Shown here one piece after another: positions 42,522 to 53,861 of a stretch of DNA of 64,000 nt; positions within the stretch are counted from its first letter, which is position 1, and each line of letters starts with the position of its first letter. The notes beneath the pieces were generated by a model. It was not told where the DNA came from and ran no database searches. It worked only from the letters and a program-made list of their open reading frames with translations. Made by a program: the position numbers and the translations under genes. This DNA is from Nocardioides albertanoniae (GTDB lineage: Bacteria; Actinomycetota; Actinomycetes; Propionibacteriales; Nocardioidaceae). The stretch spans positions 974,501 through 1,038,500 of the forward strand of contig NZ_VFOV01000001.1 of NCBI RefSeq assembly GCF_006716315.1, given 5' to 3'.

Positions 42522-43385
42522 GTGCGGAAGTTCAGGTTGTGGTGGCGCAAGGTGACCCCGAAGTGGAACCTGAGACGCCTGTGGGCGAGGATGTGGTCCG
42601 TGATCACGACCCCGTACGCCGATGCGACGGCCGTCGCTGCCGTCGACGAGGCCCGCTCCGCGCTCCTGTCCGACGTCCCAGCCGGTGACGTCGGAGAACA
42701 CCTCGGCCATGTGGCCGAGGAGGGCGCCGGTCCGGGCGTCGTGACCCACCTGTTCGCCTGCACCCGCAAGGGCTATGTGGGCTGGCACTGGTCGGTCACG
42801 GTCGTCTACGTCCCCGTGCTGGGCGACACGAGCCGGCTGACCGTCAACGAGGTAGTCCTGGTCCCGGGTGACGCAGCGGTCGTGGCACCTGCCTGGGTTC
42901 CCTACCGCGACCGGATCAAGCCCGGCGATCTCACTCCCGGCGATCTGCTGCCGGTCGAGGACGACGACGAGCGGTTGGTCCCGACGTACGCCTTCGGTGA
43001 CGACCCGCTCGACGCCGACGAGAAGGCTCAGGTGCGCCAGGTCGCCAAGGACCTCGGTCTCGGCCGCGTCCGTACCCTCTCCGCCTCCGGCTTCGACGAC
43101 GCCGCCGAGCGGTGGTACGCCGGTGACGGCGGCCCCGAGGCGCCGCTCGCCCAGGCTGCCCCCGACCAGTGCCACAGCTGTGGCTTCCTGGTCCGGCTCA
43201 CCGGTCACCTCGCCTCCAGCTTCGGGGTGTGCGCCAACGGCGACGCGAACGACGACGGCAAGGTGGTCAGCCTCAACCACGGGTGCGGTGCGCACTCGGA
43301 GGTGCGGCTGGCGAAGAAGCACGAGCCGCAGCCGTTGCCGGAGCCGGTCTTCGACACACTCAGCCTCGACGTCGAGGCGCTCTGA
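42522..43385 (+). CDS. DUF3027-family protein
   Basis: The 287-residue protein contains ATAVAAVDEARSALLSDVPA, VVTHLFACTRKGYVGWHWSV and PAWVPYRDRIKPGDL, diagnostic of DUF3027. A cysteine-rich stretch (CHSCGFLVRL, CANG, NHGCGAHSEV) may bind zinc. Function is unknown, but the family is conserved across Actinobacteria next to DUF2530 and MarR genes. The GTG start has no obvious ribosome site. Confidence 0.85.
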   Translation: MRKFRLWWRKVTPKWNLRRLWARMWSVITTPYADATAVAAVDEARSALLSDVPAGDVGEHLGHVAEEGAGPGVVTHLFACTRKGYVGWHWSVTVVYVPVLGDTSRLTVNEVVLVPGDAAVVAPAWVPYRDRIKPGDLTPGDLLPVEDDDERLVPTYAFGDDPLDADEKAQVRQVAKDLGLGRVRTLSASGFDDAAERWYAGDGGPEAPLAQAAPDQCHSCGFLVRLTGHLASSFGVCANGDANDDGKVVSLNHGCGAHSEVRLAKKHEPQPLPEPVFDTLSLDVEAL

Positions 43386-43423
43386 CCCGAGACGCGCCCA
43401 ACGCCTAACGGGCGCCTGGGTCA
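43383..43423. terminator. Bidirectional hairpin terminator between DUF3027 and DUF2530
   Basis: TGACCC (43383-43388) pairs with GGGTCA (43418-43423), and GCGCCC (43394-43399) with GGGCGC (43410-43415). Each outer arm contains the TGA stop of its own gene. The loop is CTAAC-rich. It likely ends transcription from both sides. Confidence 0.65.
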
Positions 43424-43756
43424 GTTGCGCATCCGACGCGCCCTGCGTCGCCGGGTGACCTCGATGCCGATGGCGCCGATGCCGAAGGCGGCCAGGCAGG
43501 TCCAGACCCACCAGGTCCAGCCGCGGTCGCTGAGCAGGCCCCAGAAGGGGAGCAGGGCGACGAACGCGACCAGCCAGCCGAGCGTCGAGAGCTCGAAGGC
43601 TCTGACACCGTCTTCGTCGACGAGCTCGATCTTCGGCTCGGGAGGTGCCTCGGCGTAGCCCGGGTCGTCGGCGGCGTAGTAGTCGCCCTCGTAGGCGTCG
43701 TAGTGCTGCTCCGGGTAGGTGCCGGAGTAGTCCTCGTCGCGCCACTGGTCGTTCAT
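43421..43756 (-). CDS. DUF2530-family membrane protein
   Basis: An acidic, Tyr/Asp-rich N-terminus of ~40 residues is followed by the DUF2530 core with two membrane helices (TLGWLVAFVALLPFWGLL and WWVWTCLAAFGIGAIGIEV) and a basic tail (TRRRRARRMRN). Function is unknown. The ATG at 43756 has GGAG and lies 7 bp after TAGATT; a TTG three codons earlier is the alternative. Confidence 0.85.
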   Translation of the reverse strand: MNDQWRDEDYSGTYPEQHYDAYEGDYYAADDPGYAEAPPEPKIELVDEDGVRAFELSTLGWLVAFVALLPFWGLLSDRGWTWWVWTCLAAFGIGAIGIEVTRRRRARRMRN

Positions 43757-43827
43757 GGGCTCCAATCTAGGCGAGGAGCGGGGAGCGCGACACCTGTGGG
43801 TCTCGACCGGGCGCTACGCTGGGAGGC

Positions 43828-43977
43828 ATGGCTTCGCTTCGCTGCCCCTGTGGCTCCAACTTCCGCACCGAGACCGACGACGAGCTGGTCGAGAAGGTGC
43901 AGGAGCACCTCGCCGAGGCGCACCCCGACCGCACCTACAGCCGCGACGAGATCCTGATGCTCGCCGCGATGTCCTGA
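43828..43977 (+). CDS. Small DUF1059-like protein
   Basis: The 49-residue product (MASLRCPCGSNFRTETDDEL, VEKVQEHLAEAHPDRTYSRD, EILMLAAMS) matches DUF1059-type small proteins with a CPCG motif near the start and an ELVxxxxxH helix. GGGAGG sits just before the ATG, and TACGCT lies 7 bp before it. It is short, so it can be missed by length-filtered gene finding. Function unknown. Confidence 0.75.
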   Translation: MASLRCPCGSNFRTETDDELVEKVQEHLAEAHPDRTYSRDEILMLAAMS

Positions 43978-44039
43978 CCGGCTCGCGCCGCTGAGACCCG
44001 TTCACCCGCTTCGACAGGTCTGCGGGAATAGTTAGCGAT

Positions 44040-44059
44040 GGTAAGCAGTTATGCTTACC
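44040..44059. promoter_or_regulatory. Palindromic operator over the MarR promoter
   Basis: GGTAAGCA (44040-44047) and TGCTTACC (44052-44059) form perfect 8-bp arms around GTTA. TATGCT (44050-44055) lies inside it and is 7 bp before ATG 44063, so the -10 box is covered. MarR-family regulators typically bind such sites and repress themselves. Confidence 0.7.
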
Positions 44060-44062
44060 GTC

Positions 44063-44524
44063 ATGCCTACCGCACAGTCCTCGATCGCCGCCGGCGCGAC
44101 CTCTGACATCCCCGAGGTCGCGTCGTCGCTGCGCACCTCCGTCATGCGGATGCGCCGCCGCCTGGCCAACGAGCGCCACCCCGACAACGACCTCTCGCTG
44201 GGGTCGATGGCGGTGCTGGGGGCGCTGTTCGCAAACGACGAGATGACCCTCGGCGCCCTCGCCGCTCGCGAGCGGGTCCAGCCTCCGAGCATGACCCGGA
44301 TGGTCAACTGCCTCGAGGAGGGCGGCTACGTCGCACGCCGACAGGGCGAGACCGACCGCCGCCAGGTCTTGGTCTCGATCACCGACAAGGGCCGCCGCAC
44401 CGTACGCAAGGACCGGTTGAGCCGCGATGCGTGGCTCGCCCGTCAGCTCGCCGACATCGATGCCGACGAGCTCGCCGCCCTCCGCACTGCCGCCACCATC
44501 ATGGAGAGAATAGCCACCAGTTGA
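44063..44524 (+). CDS. MarR-family transcriptional regulator
   Basis: The winged-helix core is visible: LGSMAVLGALFANDEMTLGA, VQPPSMTRMVNCLEEGGYVA and DRRQVLVSITDKGRRTV. It is probably autoregulated by the palindrome that overlaps its -10 box. ATG 44063 is preferred to 44051, which lies inside the operator. The MFS gene follows with a TTGA overlap, so the regulator and exporter form one operon. The inducer is unknown. Confidence 0.9.
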   Translation: MPTAQSSIAAGATSDIPEVASSLRTSVMRMRRRLANERHPDNDLSLGSMAVLGALFANDEMTLGALAARERVQPPSMTRMVNCLEEGGYVARRQGETDRRQVLVSITDKGRRTVRKDRLSRDAWLARQLADIDADELAALRTAATIMERIATS

Positions 44525-45792
44525 GCCCCACATTCCGTTCCCTGCGCAGCCACAACTACCGCCTCTACCTGGCCGGGAGTGTCGTCTCCAACGTCGGCAC
44601 CTGGATGCAACGCATCGCCCAGGACTGGCTGGTCCTGAGCCTTGGCGGCGGGGGAGCGGCACTCGGTGCCACGACCGGGCTGCAGTTCCTGCCGATCCTG
44701 CTGCTCAGCCCCTATGCCGGGGTGATCGCCGACCGCTTCCCGAAGCGGCGCATCCTGCAGGTCGCCCAGGGGTGGATGGCGCTGATGGCACTGGCTCTCG
44801 GTGTGCTGGCGGTGAGCGGGCACGCGCAGGTGTGGATGGTCTACGTGATCGCGTTCCTCTTCGGCGTCGGAGCGGCCTTCGACGGCCCGGGCAGGCAGTC
44901 GTTCGTCTCGGAGATGGTGCACCCCGACGACCTCACCAACGCCGTCGGGCTCAACTCGGCCTCGTTCAACCTCGCCCGCCTGGTGGGGCCGGCCCTGGCC
45001 GGGCTCCTGATCGGCTGGCTGGGCAGCGGGCCGCAGGCGACCGGCTGGGTGATCCTGATCAACGCCGTCTCCTACCTGGCGGTGATCGGGCAGCTGCAGC
45101 GGATGAACACCGCCGAGCTGCACTCACCCGACCCTGTCGCCCGGCGGCCAGGGATGCTGCGCGAGGGCATCGCCTACATCCGTACGCAGCCCAAGATGCT
45201 GATGGTGCTCGTCATCGTCTTCTTCGCCGGCACCTTCGGGATGAACTTCCCGATCACCTCCGCCCTGATGGCGACCGAGGAGTTCGGCAAGGGCGCCAGC
45301 GAGTTCGGTCTGCTCGGCACCGTCCTGGCGATCGGCTCGCTCTCCGGCGCGCTGCTCGGTGCGCGGCGCACCCGGATCCCGCTGCGGCTGATCGTGCTGG
45401 CCGCCACGGGCTTCGGGCTCATGCTCATCGTCTCCGGGCTGATGCCGACGTACGCCCTCTTCGCCCTGGCCGGCCCGTTCCTCGGCTTCTTCACGATCAC
45501 CACCCTCAACACGTGCAACGCCACGATGCAGACCGAGGCCGCTCCGGCCTTCCGTGGCCGGGTGATGGCGATCTACATGACCGTCGTCATGGGCGGCACC
45601 CCGATGGGCGCCCCGCTGATCGGCCTCGTCGGGGAGCACTTCGGCGCCCGCGCGACCTTGTACGCCAGTGGCGCCATGGTGCTGTTCGGTACGCTGGTGG
45701 GAGTGCTCGTTCTGGTGCGACTTCAGGGCGGCTGGCCCAGGCAGGGACCCAAGCGGAGCCCGCGGCAAATGCCGCAGAGCGTTCCGTTTTGA
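44521..45792 (+). CDS. MFS exporter co-transcribed with MarR
   Basis: About twelve membrane segments are visible, starting FRSLRSHNYRLYLAGSVVSN and with GTWMQRIAQDWLVL, the hallmark of the enterobactin-exporter/MFS_3 group. It likely exports a toxic small molecule controlled by the MarR gene next to it. The TTG at 44521 overlaps the MarR stop (TTGA). The frame is open further upstream but inside MarR. Length is 423 residues. Confidence 0.88.
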   Translation: MSPTFRSLRSHNYRLYLAGSVVSNVGTWMQRIAQDWLVLSLGGGGAALGATTGLQFLPILLLSPYAGVIADRFPKRRILQVAQGWMALMALALGVLAVSGHAQVWMVYVIAFLFGVGAAFDGPGRQSFVSEMVHPDDLTNAVGLNSASFNLARLVGPALAGLLIGWLGSGPQATGWVILINAVSYLAVIGQLQRMNTAELHSPDPVARRPGMLREGIAYIRTQPKMLMVLVIVFFAGTFGMNFPITSALMATEEFGKGASEFGLLGTVLAIGSLSGALLGARRTRIPLRLIVLAATGFGLMLIVSGLMPTYALFALAGPFLGFFTITTLNTCNATMQTEAAPAFRGRVMAIYMTVVMGGTPMGAPLIGLVGEHFGARATLYASGAMVLFGTLVGVLVLVRLQGGWPRQGPKRSPRQMPQSVPF

Positions 45793-45975
45793 CCCTCTCT
45801 CAAGCCGCCGGGTAGCCTCTGAAGCGTGTCTGGGACAACCAGGCCGCTGCGCGTGCCCGGAGCAAGTTCGAGAATGGGTCTCGAAACCGGGCTCGGCGCC
45901 CTCAGTTGAGGGATTCGGTTCGCAAGATCCGTCCTCACGTTGTTGGGGTCAGGGCGACACGCCCGACCTCGGGGG
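45789..45975 (+). promoter_or_regulatory. str-operon promoter and leader
   Basis: TTGACC (45789-45794) and TAGCCT (45813-45818), with an 18-bp spacer, form a good promoter before rpsL. Seven bases after the -10 a GTG opens a 27-codon frame (45826-45909) that might be translated as a leader peptide. ACACGCCCGACCTCGGGGG within 45957-45975 is part of a 21-bp element repeated before the S10 operon. Confidence 0.55.
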
Positions 45976-46078
45976 CGAGGCGGGACCAGTTGGTATCGCA
46001 CCACCTGGACGCACACCATTTGATCCTTCGTGACAGAGCGTCACGTCGTGAGAGAAGAAAAGAAGGGGAACCACCGAG

Positions 46079-46450
46079 GTGCCCACAATCAACCAGCTGG
46101 TCCGCAAGGGCCGCGAGGACAAGGCGACCAAGTCGAAGACGCCTGCCCTCAAGGGATCGCCGCAGCGCCGTGGCGTCTGCACGCGCGTCTACACCACCAC
46201 CCCGAAGAAGCCGAACTCCGCCCTCCGGAAGGTCGCCCGTGTGCGCCTCTCCTCCGGCGTCGAGGTCACCGCTTACATCCCGGGTGTGGGCCACAACCTT
46301 CAGGAGCACTCCATCGTGCTCGTCCGCGGCGGTCGTGTGAAGGACCTCCCCGGTGTTCGTTACAAGATCATTCGCGGCACGCTCGACACCCAGGGTGTCA
46401 AGAACCGCAAGCAGGCCCGTTCGCGCTACGGCGCGAAGAAGGAGAAGTGA
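46079..46450 (+). CDS. rpsL: 30S ribosomal protein S12
   Basis: The sequence is typical S12 ([41 protein letters not shown]). Lysines at the two streptomycin-resistance positions are retained, so the wild-type (sensitive) form is predicted. GTG start after AGGGGAACC. It is the first gene of the str operon with rpsG, fusA and tuf. rpoB/rpoC are not directly upstream in this window. Confidence 0.99.
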   Translation: MPTINQLVRKGREDKATKSKTPALKGSPQRRGVCTRVYTTTPKKPNSALRKVARVRLSSGVEVTAYIPGVGHNLQEHSIVLVRGGRVKDLPGVRYKIIRGTLDTQGVKNRKQARSRYGAKKEK

Positions 46451-46451
46451 C

Positions 46452-46922
46452 ATGCCTCGTAAGGGTCCCGCTCCCAAGCGTCCGCTCGTCGTCGACCCGG
46501 TCTACGGCTCCCAGCTGGTCACCCAGCTGGTGAGCAAGGTCCTCCAGGACGGCAAGAAGCAGGTTGCCCAGCGCATCGTCTACACCGCCCTCGAGGGCTG
46601 CCGTGAGAAGACCGGCACCGACCCCGTGGTCACCCTCAAGCGTGCGATGGACAACGTGAAGCCGGCGATCGAGGTCAAGTCCCGCCGTGTCGGTGGCGCG
46701 ACCTACCAGGTTCCGATCGAGGTCAAGGGCACCCGCGGCACCACGCTCGCGCTGCGCTGGCTCGTCGGTTACTCGCAGGACCGTCGTGAGAAGACGATGG
46801 CCGAGCGCCTGATGAACGAGATCCTCGACGCGAGCAACGGCCTCGGTGCCGCTGTGAAGAAGCGCGAGGACACTCACAAGATGGCCGAGTCCAACAAGGC
46901 CTTCGCGCACTACCGCTGGTGA
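46452..46922 (+). CDS. rpsG: 30S ribosomal protein S7
   Basis: Classic S7 motifs are seen ([59 protein letters not shown]). ATG 46452 begins 1 bp after the rpsL stop. An upstream in-frame extension overlaps rpsL and is not real. S7 starts 16S rRNA 3' domain assembly. Length 156 is normal. Confidence 0.99.
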   Translation: MPRKGPAPKRPLVVDPVYGSQLVTQLVSKVLQDGKKQVAQRIVYTALEGCREKTGTDPVVTLKRAMDNVKPAIEVKSRRVGGATYQVPIEVKGTRGTTLALRWLVGYSQDRREKTMAERLMNEILDASNGLGAAVKKREDTHKMAESNKAFAHYRW

Positions 46923-46927
46923 CGTAC

Positions 46928-46963
46928 GGCGGGGCGTGCACGGTATGACCTGGGCGCCCCGCC
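46928..46963 (+). terminator. Intercistronic hairpin between rpsG and fusA
   Basis: GGCGGGGCG (46928-46936) pairs perfectly with CGCCCCGCC (46955-46963), with an 18-nt loop and no U-run. It may be an attenuator, processing site or partial terminator tuning fusA and tuf levels. Function is inferred only. Confidence 0.45.
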
Positions 46964-47006
46964 CCATCCAGACCGAAGACAATCTCTTTAAGGAACGCTG
47001 AAGACA

Positions 47007-49121
<2,115 letters not shown>

Positions 49122-49205
49122 CCTTCGGGTCGCCCGTCCAGGGACTTCGGCAGTTGCAACACTCAGTACGAGTCAGTAAGAAAATCACACCAGGAGGAGC
49201 CCACA

Positions 49206-50399
<1,194 letters not shown>

Positions 50400-50419
50400 T
50401 CGTCAACTGATCATCTGAT

Positions 50420-50471
50420 CCACAGTGAAGGGTCCCCGGAGCCGCTAGGCGAAGGGGGCCCTTTGCTGTGG
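50420..50471 (+). terminator. Terminator after tuf
   Basis: CCACAGTGAAGGGTCCCC (50420-50437) pairs with 50454-50471 with few mismatches, making a long stem around a GAGCCGCTAGG-type loop. It ends the str operon. Confidence 0.85.
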
Positions 50472-50572
50472 TCGGAGGACCAGGTAGGCGCTGACTCGGC
50501 GCAAACGGACCGGAACGAAGTGAGGACCGTATTGCGCCGCGTCGGCGCCCCACAAGACCAAGGTAAGAAGAA

Positions 50573-51310
50573 GTGACAGACCCAGCCCGCCCCGCAAGAC
50601 CCCACCAAAAACTCCTGGAGGACGGCCGCACCGTACGCGAGGTCCTCACCTACACCCGCCGCGGCAGCCGCCTGGACACCAAGCAGCAGCGGGCTTGGGA
50701 CGAGTACGCCGAACAGTGGGTCATCCCTGACGAGGCCGTCGACGAGCCGGGCTTCTCGCTGGAGAGCTGGTTCGGTTCCCGCGAAGACGGACAGAAGGCT
50801 CCGCTGATCGTCGACATCGGTGGGGGAGTGGGGGAGGCGACCGCCGTGCTCGCCGCGGCTCGTCCTGCGTACGACATCCTCGGTCTCGAGGTCTGGCGCC
50901 CCGGTGTCGCGGAGAGCCTGGCCCGGGTAGGGGCGGCGGGTGCGACGAACGTACGTTTCTGCAGCGTCGACGCTCTCTGGACGCTCGAGAACCTCGTCGC
51001 GCCGGAGTCGGTCAGCGAGGTGTGGACGTTCTTCCCCGACCCGTGGCACAAGACGCGTCACCACAAGCGCCGCCTGGTGACGGCGGAGAATGCCAGGATG
51101 ATCGCCGAGCGGCTGAAGTCGGGCGGCGTGTGGCGTCTGGCGACCGACTGGGTCGAGTACGCCGAGCAGATGATCGAGGTGCTCGATGCCGAGCCGCTGC
51201 TGACCGGCGGTGCGGTCGAGCGCTGGGAGGAGCGCCCGGTGACCAAGTTCGAGCGCAAGGGCCTCGCCAAGGACCGGGTCATCACCGACCTGCTCTACCG
51301 GAGGCGTTGA
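50573..51310 (+). CDS. trmB: tRNA (guanine-N7-)-methyltransferase
   Basis: The SAM-binding motif VDIGGGVGEAT is near residue 80, followed by LGLEVWRPGV and the TrmB signature FFPDPWHKTRHHKRRL. It methylates G46 of tRNA. The GTG start lies after AAGAAGAA. It stands alone between the str operon and a membrane protein gene. Length is 245 residues. Confidence 0.93.
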   Translation: MTDPARPARPHQKLLEDGRTVREVLTYTRRGSRLDTKQQRAWDEYAEQWVIPDEAVDEPGFSLESWFGSREDGQKAPLIVDIGGGVGEATAVLAAARPAYDILGLEVWRPGVAESLARVGAAGATNVRFCSVDALWTLENLVAPESVSEVWTFFPDPWHKTRHHKRRLVTAENARMIAERLKSGGVWRLATDWVEYAEQMIEVLDAEPLLTGGAVERWEERPVTKFERKGLAKDRVITDLLYRRR

Positions 51311-51367
51311 CCCGAGCTGCCCGTGTCGTGACCGATCTGTGGGGTGTGAAGCGTCAGGATCGGTGAC

Positions 51368-51982
51368 ATGCTGCTGTACGCCGACATTCCCTCGCGCCGC
51401 ATCGCCCAGGTGCTCGCCGACGTGTTGACGCTGGCGTGGATCGTCGGGTGGATCGTGGTCGGCCGGCTCGTCCACGAGCTGATCTCCGCGCTCGCGGTGC
51501 CGGGCGAGAAGATGGACGAGGCGGGCAGGTCGCTCTCCGAGAGGCTGCTCGAAGCTGCTGGGAGGGTGGACGACCTGCCGCTGGTCAGTGACGGTTTCTC
51601 GACGCCGTTCGAGGGCGCCGCACGGGCCGCCGACCGGCTCTCGGCGGCCGGTGAGTCGCAGGTCGAGGCCGTCGGCACCATCGCGCTCGGGTTCGCTGTC
51701 GCCGTCGTGGTGGTCCCGGTGGTGATGTGGCTGCTGGTCTACGTTCCGTTGCGGTGGCGGTTCATCCGCACCGCGACCTCGACCCGACGCTTCCTTGAGG
51801 CCGGCACCGGCGCCGACCTCGTCGCGCTGCGGGCGATGTCGACCCGGCCGTTGCACGAGCTGGCGAAGATCAGCAACGACCCGGTCCGGGCCTGGCGCGA
51901 CGGGGACGCCGCCGTCGTGGCCGAGCTGGCCGCGCTCGAGCTGAACGCCGCGGGGTTGAGCACCAAGCGACTGCGCGGTTAG
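51368..51982 (+). CDS. Hypothetical protein with two membrane helices
   Basis: The 204-residue protein has a membrane helix (VLADVLTLAWIVGWIVVGRL) near its start, a soluble stretch with paired helices, then a second helix (GFAVAVVVVPVVMWLLVYV). No family is recognised. It converges on an RDD gene; the two stops share four bases (TTAG). It may belong to the neighbouring MoxR-linked module. Confidence 0.65.
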   Translation: MLLYADIPSRRIAQVLADVLTLAWIVGWIVVGRLVHELISALAVPGEKMDEAGRSLSERLLEAAGRVDDLPLVSDGFSTPFEGAARAADRLSAAGESQVEAVGTIALGFAVAVVVVPVVMWLLVYVPLRWRFIRTATSTRRFLEAGTGADLVALRAMSTRPLHELAKISNDPVRAWRDGDAAVVAELAALELNAAGLSTKRLRG

Positions 51983-52815
51983 CGCGCGGTGAGGCGGGCC
52001 CGCAGGCGCTCGTCGCGGGCCAGTCGCGCGGCGTCGCGGTCGCGTCGGGTGGCGAGCACGGCGGCCAGGTAGGCCTCCGCCGGGGTGCCTGGCGGCGGCC
52101 CGGGGGCGACGTACGTCTGCACCTCGGTCGCCAGCCGCTCGGCGAGCGCGGCGCGGCGTACGGGGTCGGTGTAGGTGCCGACCTCGCCGGAGAGGAACCG
52201 GCGCACGGCCAGGCTCAGGCCGACCGGGATGGTCGCGACGTCGGCGCCAGCGGCCCAGGCGGCCAGGCCCGGCGGCATCTGGATCGGGATCGGCGGCCGC
52301 AGCGGGACCCGGACACGGATGACGTAGGTGCCGGCGGCGATGTCGCCGAGGCGCTTGCCGCGCGGGTGGATCATAGCGGTCAGGAACGCCGCGGCCCCGC
52401 CGGTGCCGTAGATCTCGACGTAGCCGACCAGCGCGCGCACGAACGCATGGTGGAAGCTGATGGCACCGCCGTCGTCGCGCACGACGCGGAGCCCGAGGGC
52501 GAGCCGGCCGAGCGAGCGGCCTCGGGTGAGTGTCTCGATCGTCGTCGGGACGATGAGGAACACCGTCGCGGTGGCCGCGATGTAGGCCGCCCAGGCGAGG
52601 GCCTCGTCGGACTCGGGCGCGGCGGTCATGAAGACGATCAACGTCACGACCAGCAGCACCAGCACGACGATGACGTCGATCAGCCCCGAGAGCAGCCGCA
52701 TGCCCAGCCCGGCCGCGGGAAGGTCGAGCGCGACCGCATCGCCGGTGACGAGGTCGTCATCGGTGAGCAGCGCTCGTTCGGGGCGTCGCTCGGGCGATTG
52801 CGGCGCGGGAGACAT
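51979..52815 (-). CDS. RDD-family membrane protein of the second MoxR module
   Basis: RDD features are seen: AGLGMRLLSGLIDVIVVLVL, then TRGRSLGRLALGLRVVRDDG and RGKRLGDIAAGTYVIRV. The C-terminal third is basic and helical. Function unknown. It is divergent from the SpoIIM gene, and both appear leaderless from a shared -10 palindrome. The set RDD-SpoIIM-DUF58-MoxR resembles the MoxR2 locus of mycobacteria. Confidence 0.87.
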   Translation of the reverse strand: MSPAPQSPERRPERALLTDDDLVTGDAVALDLPAAGLGMRLLSGLIDVIVVLVLLVVTLIVFMTAAPESDEALAWAAYIAATATVFLIVPTTIETLTRGRSLGRLALGLRVVRDDGGAISFHHAFVRALVGYVEIYGTGGAAAFLTAMIHPRGKRLGDIAAGTYVIRVRVPLRPPIPIQMPPGLAAWAAGADVATIPVGLSLAVRRFLSGEVGTYTDPVRRAALAERLATEVQTYVAPGPPPGTPAEAYLAAVLATRRDRDAARLARDERLRARLTAR

Positions 52816-52822
52816 GGGCGTC

Positions 52823-52832
52823 AGCGTACGCT
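52823..52832. promoter_or_regulatory. Symmetric bidirectional -10 element
   Basis: AGCGTACGCT is a perfect palindrome that reads TACGCT on both strands. On the plus strand the box is 6 bp before the SpoIIM GTG; on the minus strand it is 7 bp before the RDD ATG. Both mRNAs would be leaderless. Confidence 0.55.
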
Positions 52833-52838
52833 GCGGGC

Positions 52839-53834
52839 GTGGATCTCGACGCGTATCTGGCCTCGACCTCGGCCGACCGCACCCGGCTCGAGCAATTGCT
52901 CGCCGAGCGCCGGCTGAACGGTGCCCAGGCCGACGAGCTGGTCGAGCTCTACCAGCGGGTGAGCACCCAGCTCTCGGTCGTACGCAGCAACGCCCCCGAC
53001 CCGACGGTCGTGCAGCACCTCTCGGTGCTGCTGGCGGCCGCCCGCAACCGCACGACCGGCACCCACACCAGCACCTGGTCGGGCTTCCTGCGCTTCTTCA
53101 CCCACCGCTTCCCGGCAGCGCTCTACCGGCTGCGCTGGTGGTGGCTGGGAATGATGGCAGCCAACGTGATCGCCACCGCGGTGATGATCTGGTGGCTGTT
53201 GGGGCACCCCGAGGTCGAGCAGTCGCTGATCGCGCCCGACCAGGTCGAGCAACTGGTCGAGCACGACATCGAGGGCTATTACAGCGAGCACGCGGCCTCG
53301 TCGTTCGCCACCCAGGTATGGCTCAACAACGTCTGGGTCTCGTTCCTCTGCATCGCGCTGGGCGTGCTCGGGCTGCCGGTGATCTACTCGATGTTCGGCA
53401 ACATCTCCAACCTGGCGGTGCTCGGCACCCTGATGCATCGTCACGACCGCGCCGGCCTCTTCTGGGGCCTGATCCTGCCCCACGGTCTGCTCGAGCTGAC
53501 CGCCGTCTTCGTCGCTGGAGCCGTCGGCCTGCGACTGTTCTGGTCGTGGATCGACCCCGGCCCGCTCACCCGTGGCCAGTCGATGGCCCGCGAGGGACGC
53601 ACGGCTGCCGGCATCGCCCTCGGCCTCATCGTCGTGCTGCTGATCTCCGGCATCATCGAAGCCTTCGTCACCCCCTCACCCCTGCCCACCTGGGCCCGCG
53701 TCGGCATCGGCATCCTCGCCGAGCTCGCGTTCCTCGCCTACGTCTTCATCGTCGGCCGCGCCGCCGCCTCGCACGGCGAGACCGGCGACATCGACGAGCG
53801 CCTGCTGGAGGACCGCGTCGCCACCCAGTCGTAG
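52839..53834 (+). CDS. SpoIIM (stage II sporulation protein M)-family membrane protein
   Basis: After a ~80-residue N-terminus (ELYQRVSTQLSVVR), five hydrophobic segments follow, including FGNISNLAVLGTLMHRHDRA and PHGLLELTAVFVAGAVG, the family motif. Despite the name, this branch is found in non-sporulating Actinobacteria next to RDD and MoxR genes, with unknown role. GTG start is leaderless-like. It converges on the DUF58 gene. Confidence 0.88.
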   Translation: MDLDAYLASTSADRTRLEQLLAERRLNGAQADELVELYQRVSTQLSVVRSNAPDPTVVQHLSVLLAAARNRTTGTHTSTWSGFLRFFTHRFPAALYRLRWWWLGMMAANVIATAVMIWWLLGHPEVEQSLIAPDQVEQLVEHDIEGYYSEHAASSFATQVWLNNVWVSFLCIALGVLGLPVIYSMFGNISNLAVLGTLMHRHDRAGLFWGLILPHGLLELTAVFVAGAVGLRLFWSWIDPGPLTRGQSMAREGRTAAGIALGLIVVLLISGIIEAFVTPSPLPTWARVGIGILAELAFLAYVFIVGRAAASHGETGDIDERLLEDRVATQS

Positions 53835-53861
53835 ACGTAGGCCCGACCTCGTGAGTCGAAC

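Noticed and set aside
46079..46450. Streptomycin-resistance change in rpsL
   Set aside because: Both key lysines (in PKKPNS and GRVKDLPG) are intact.
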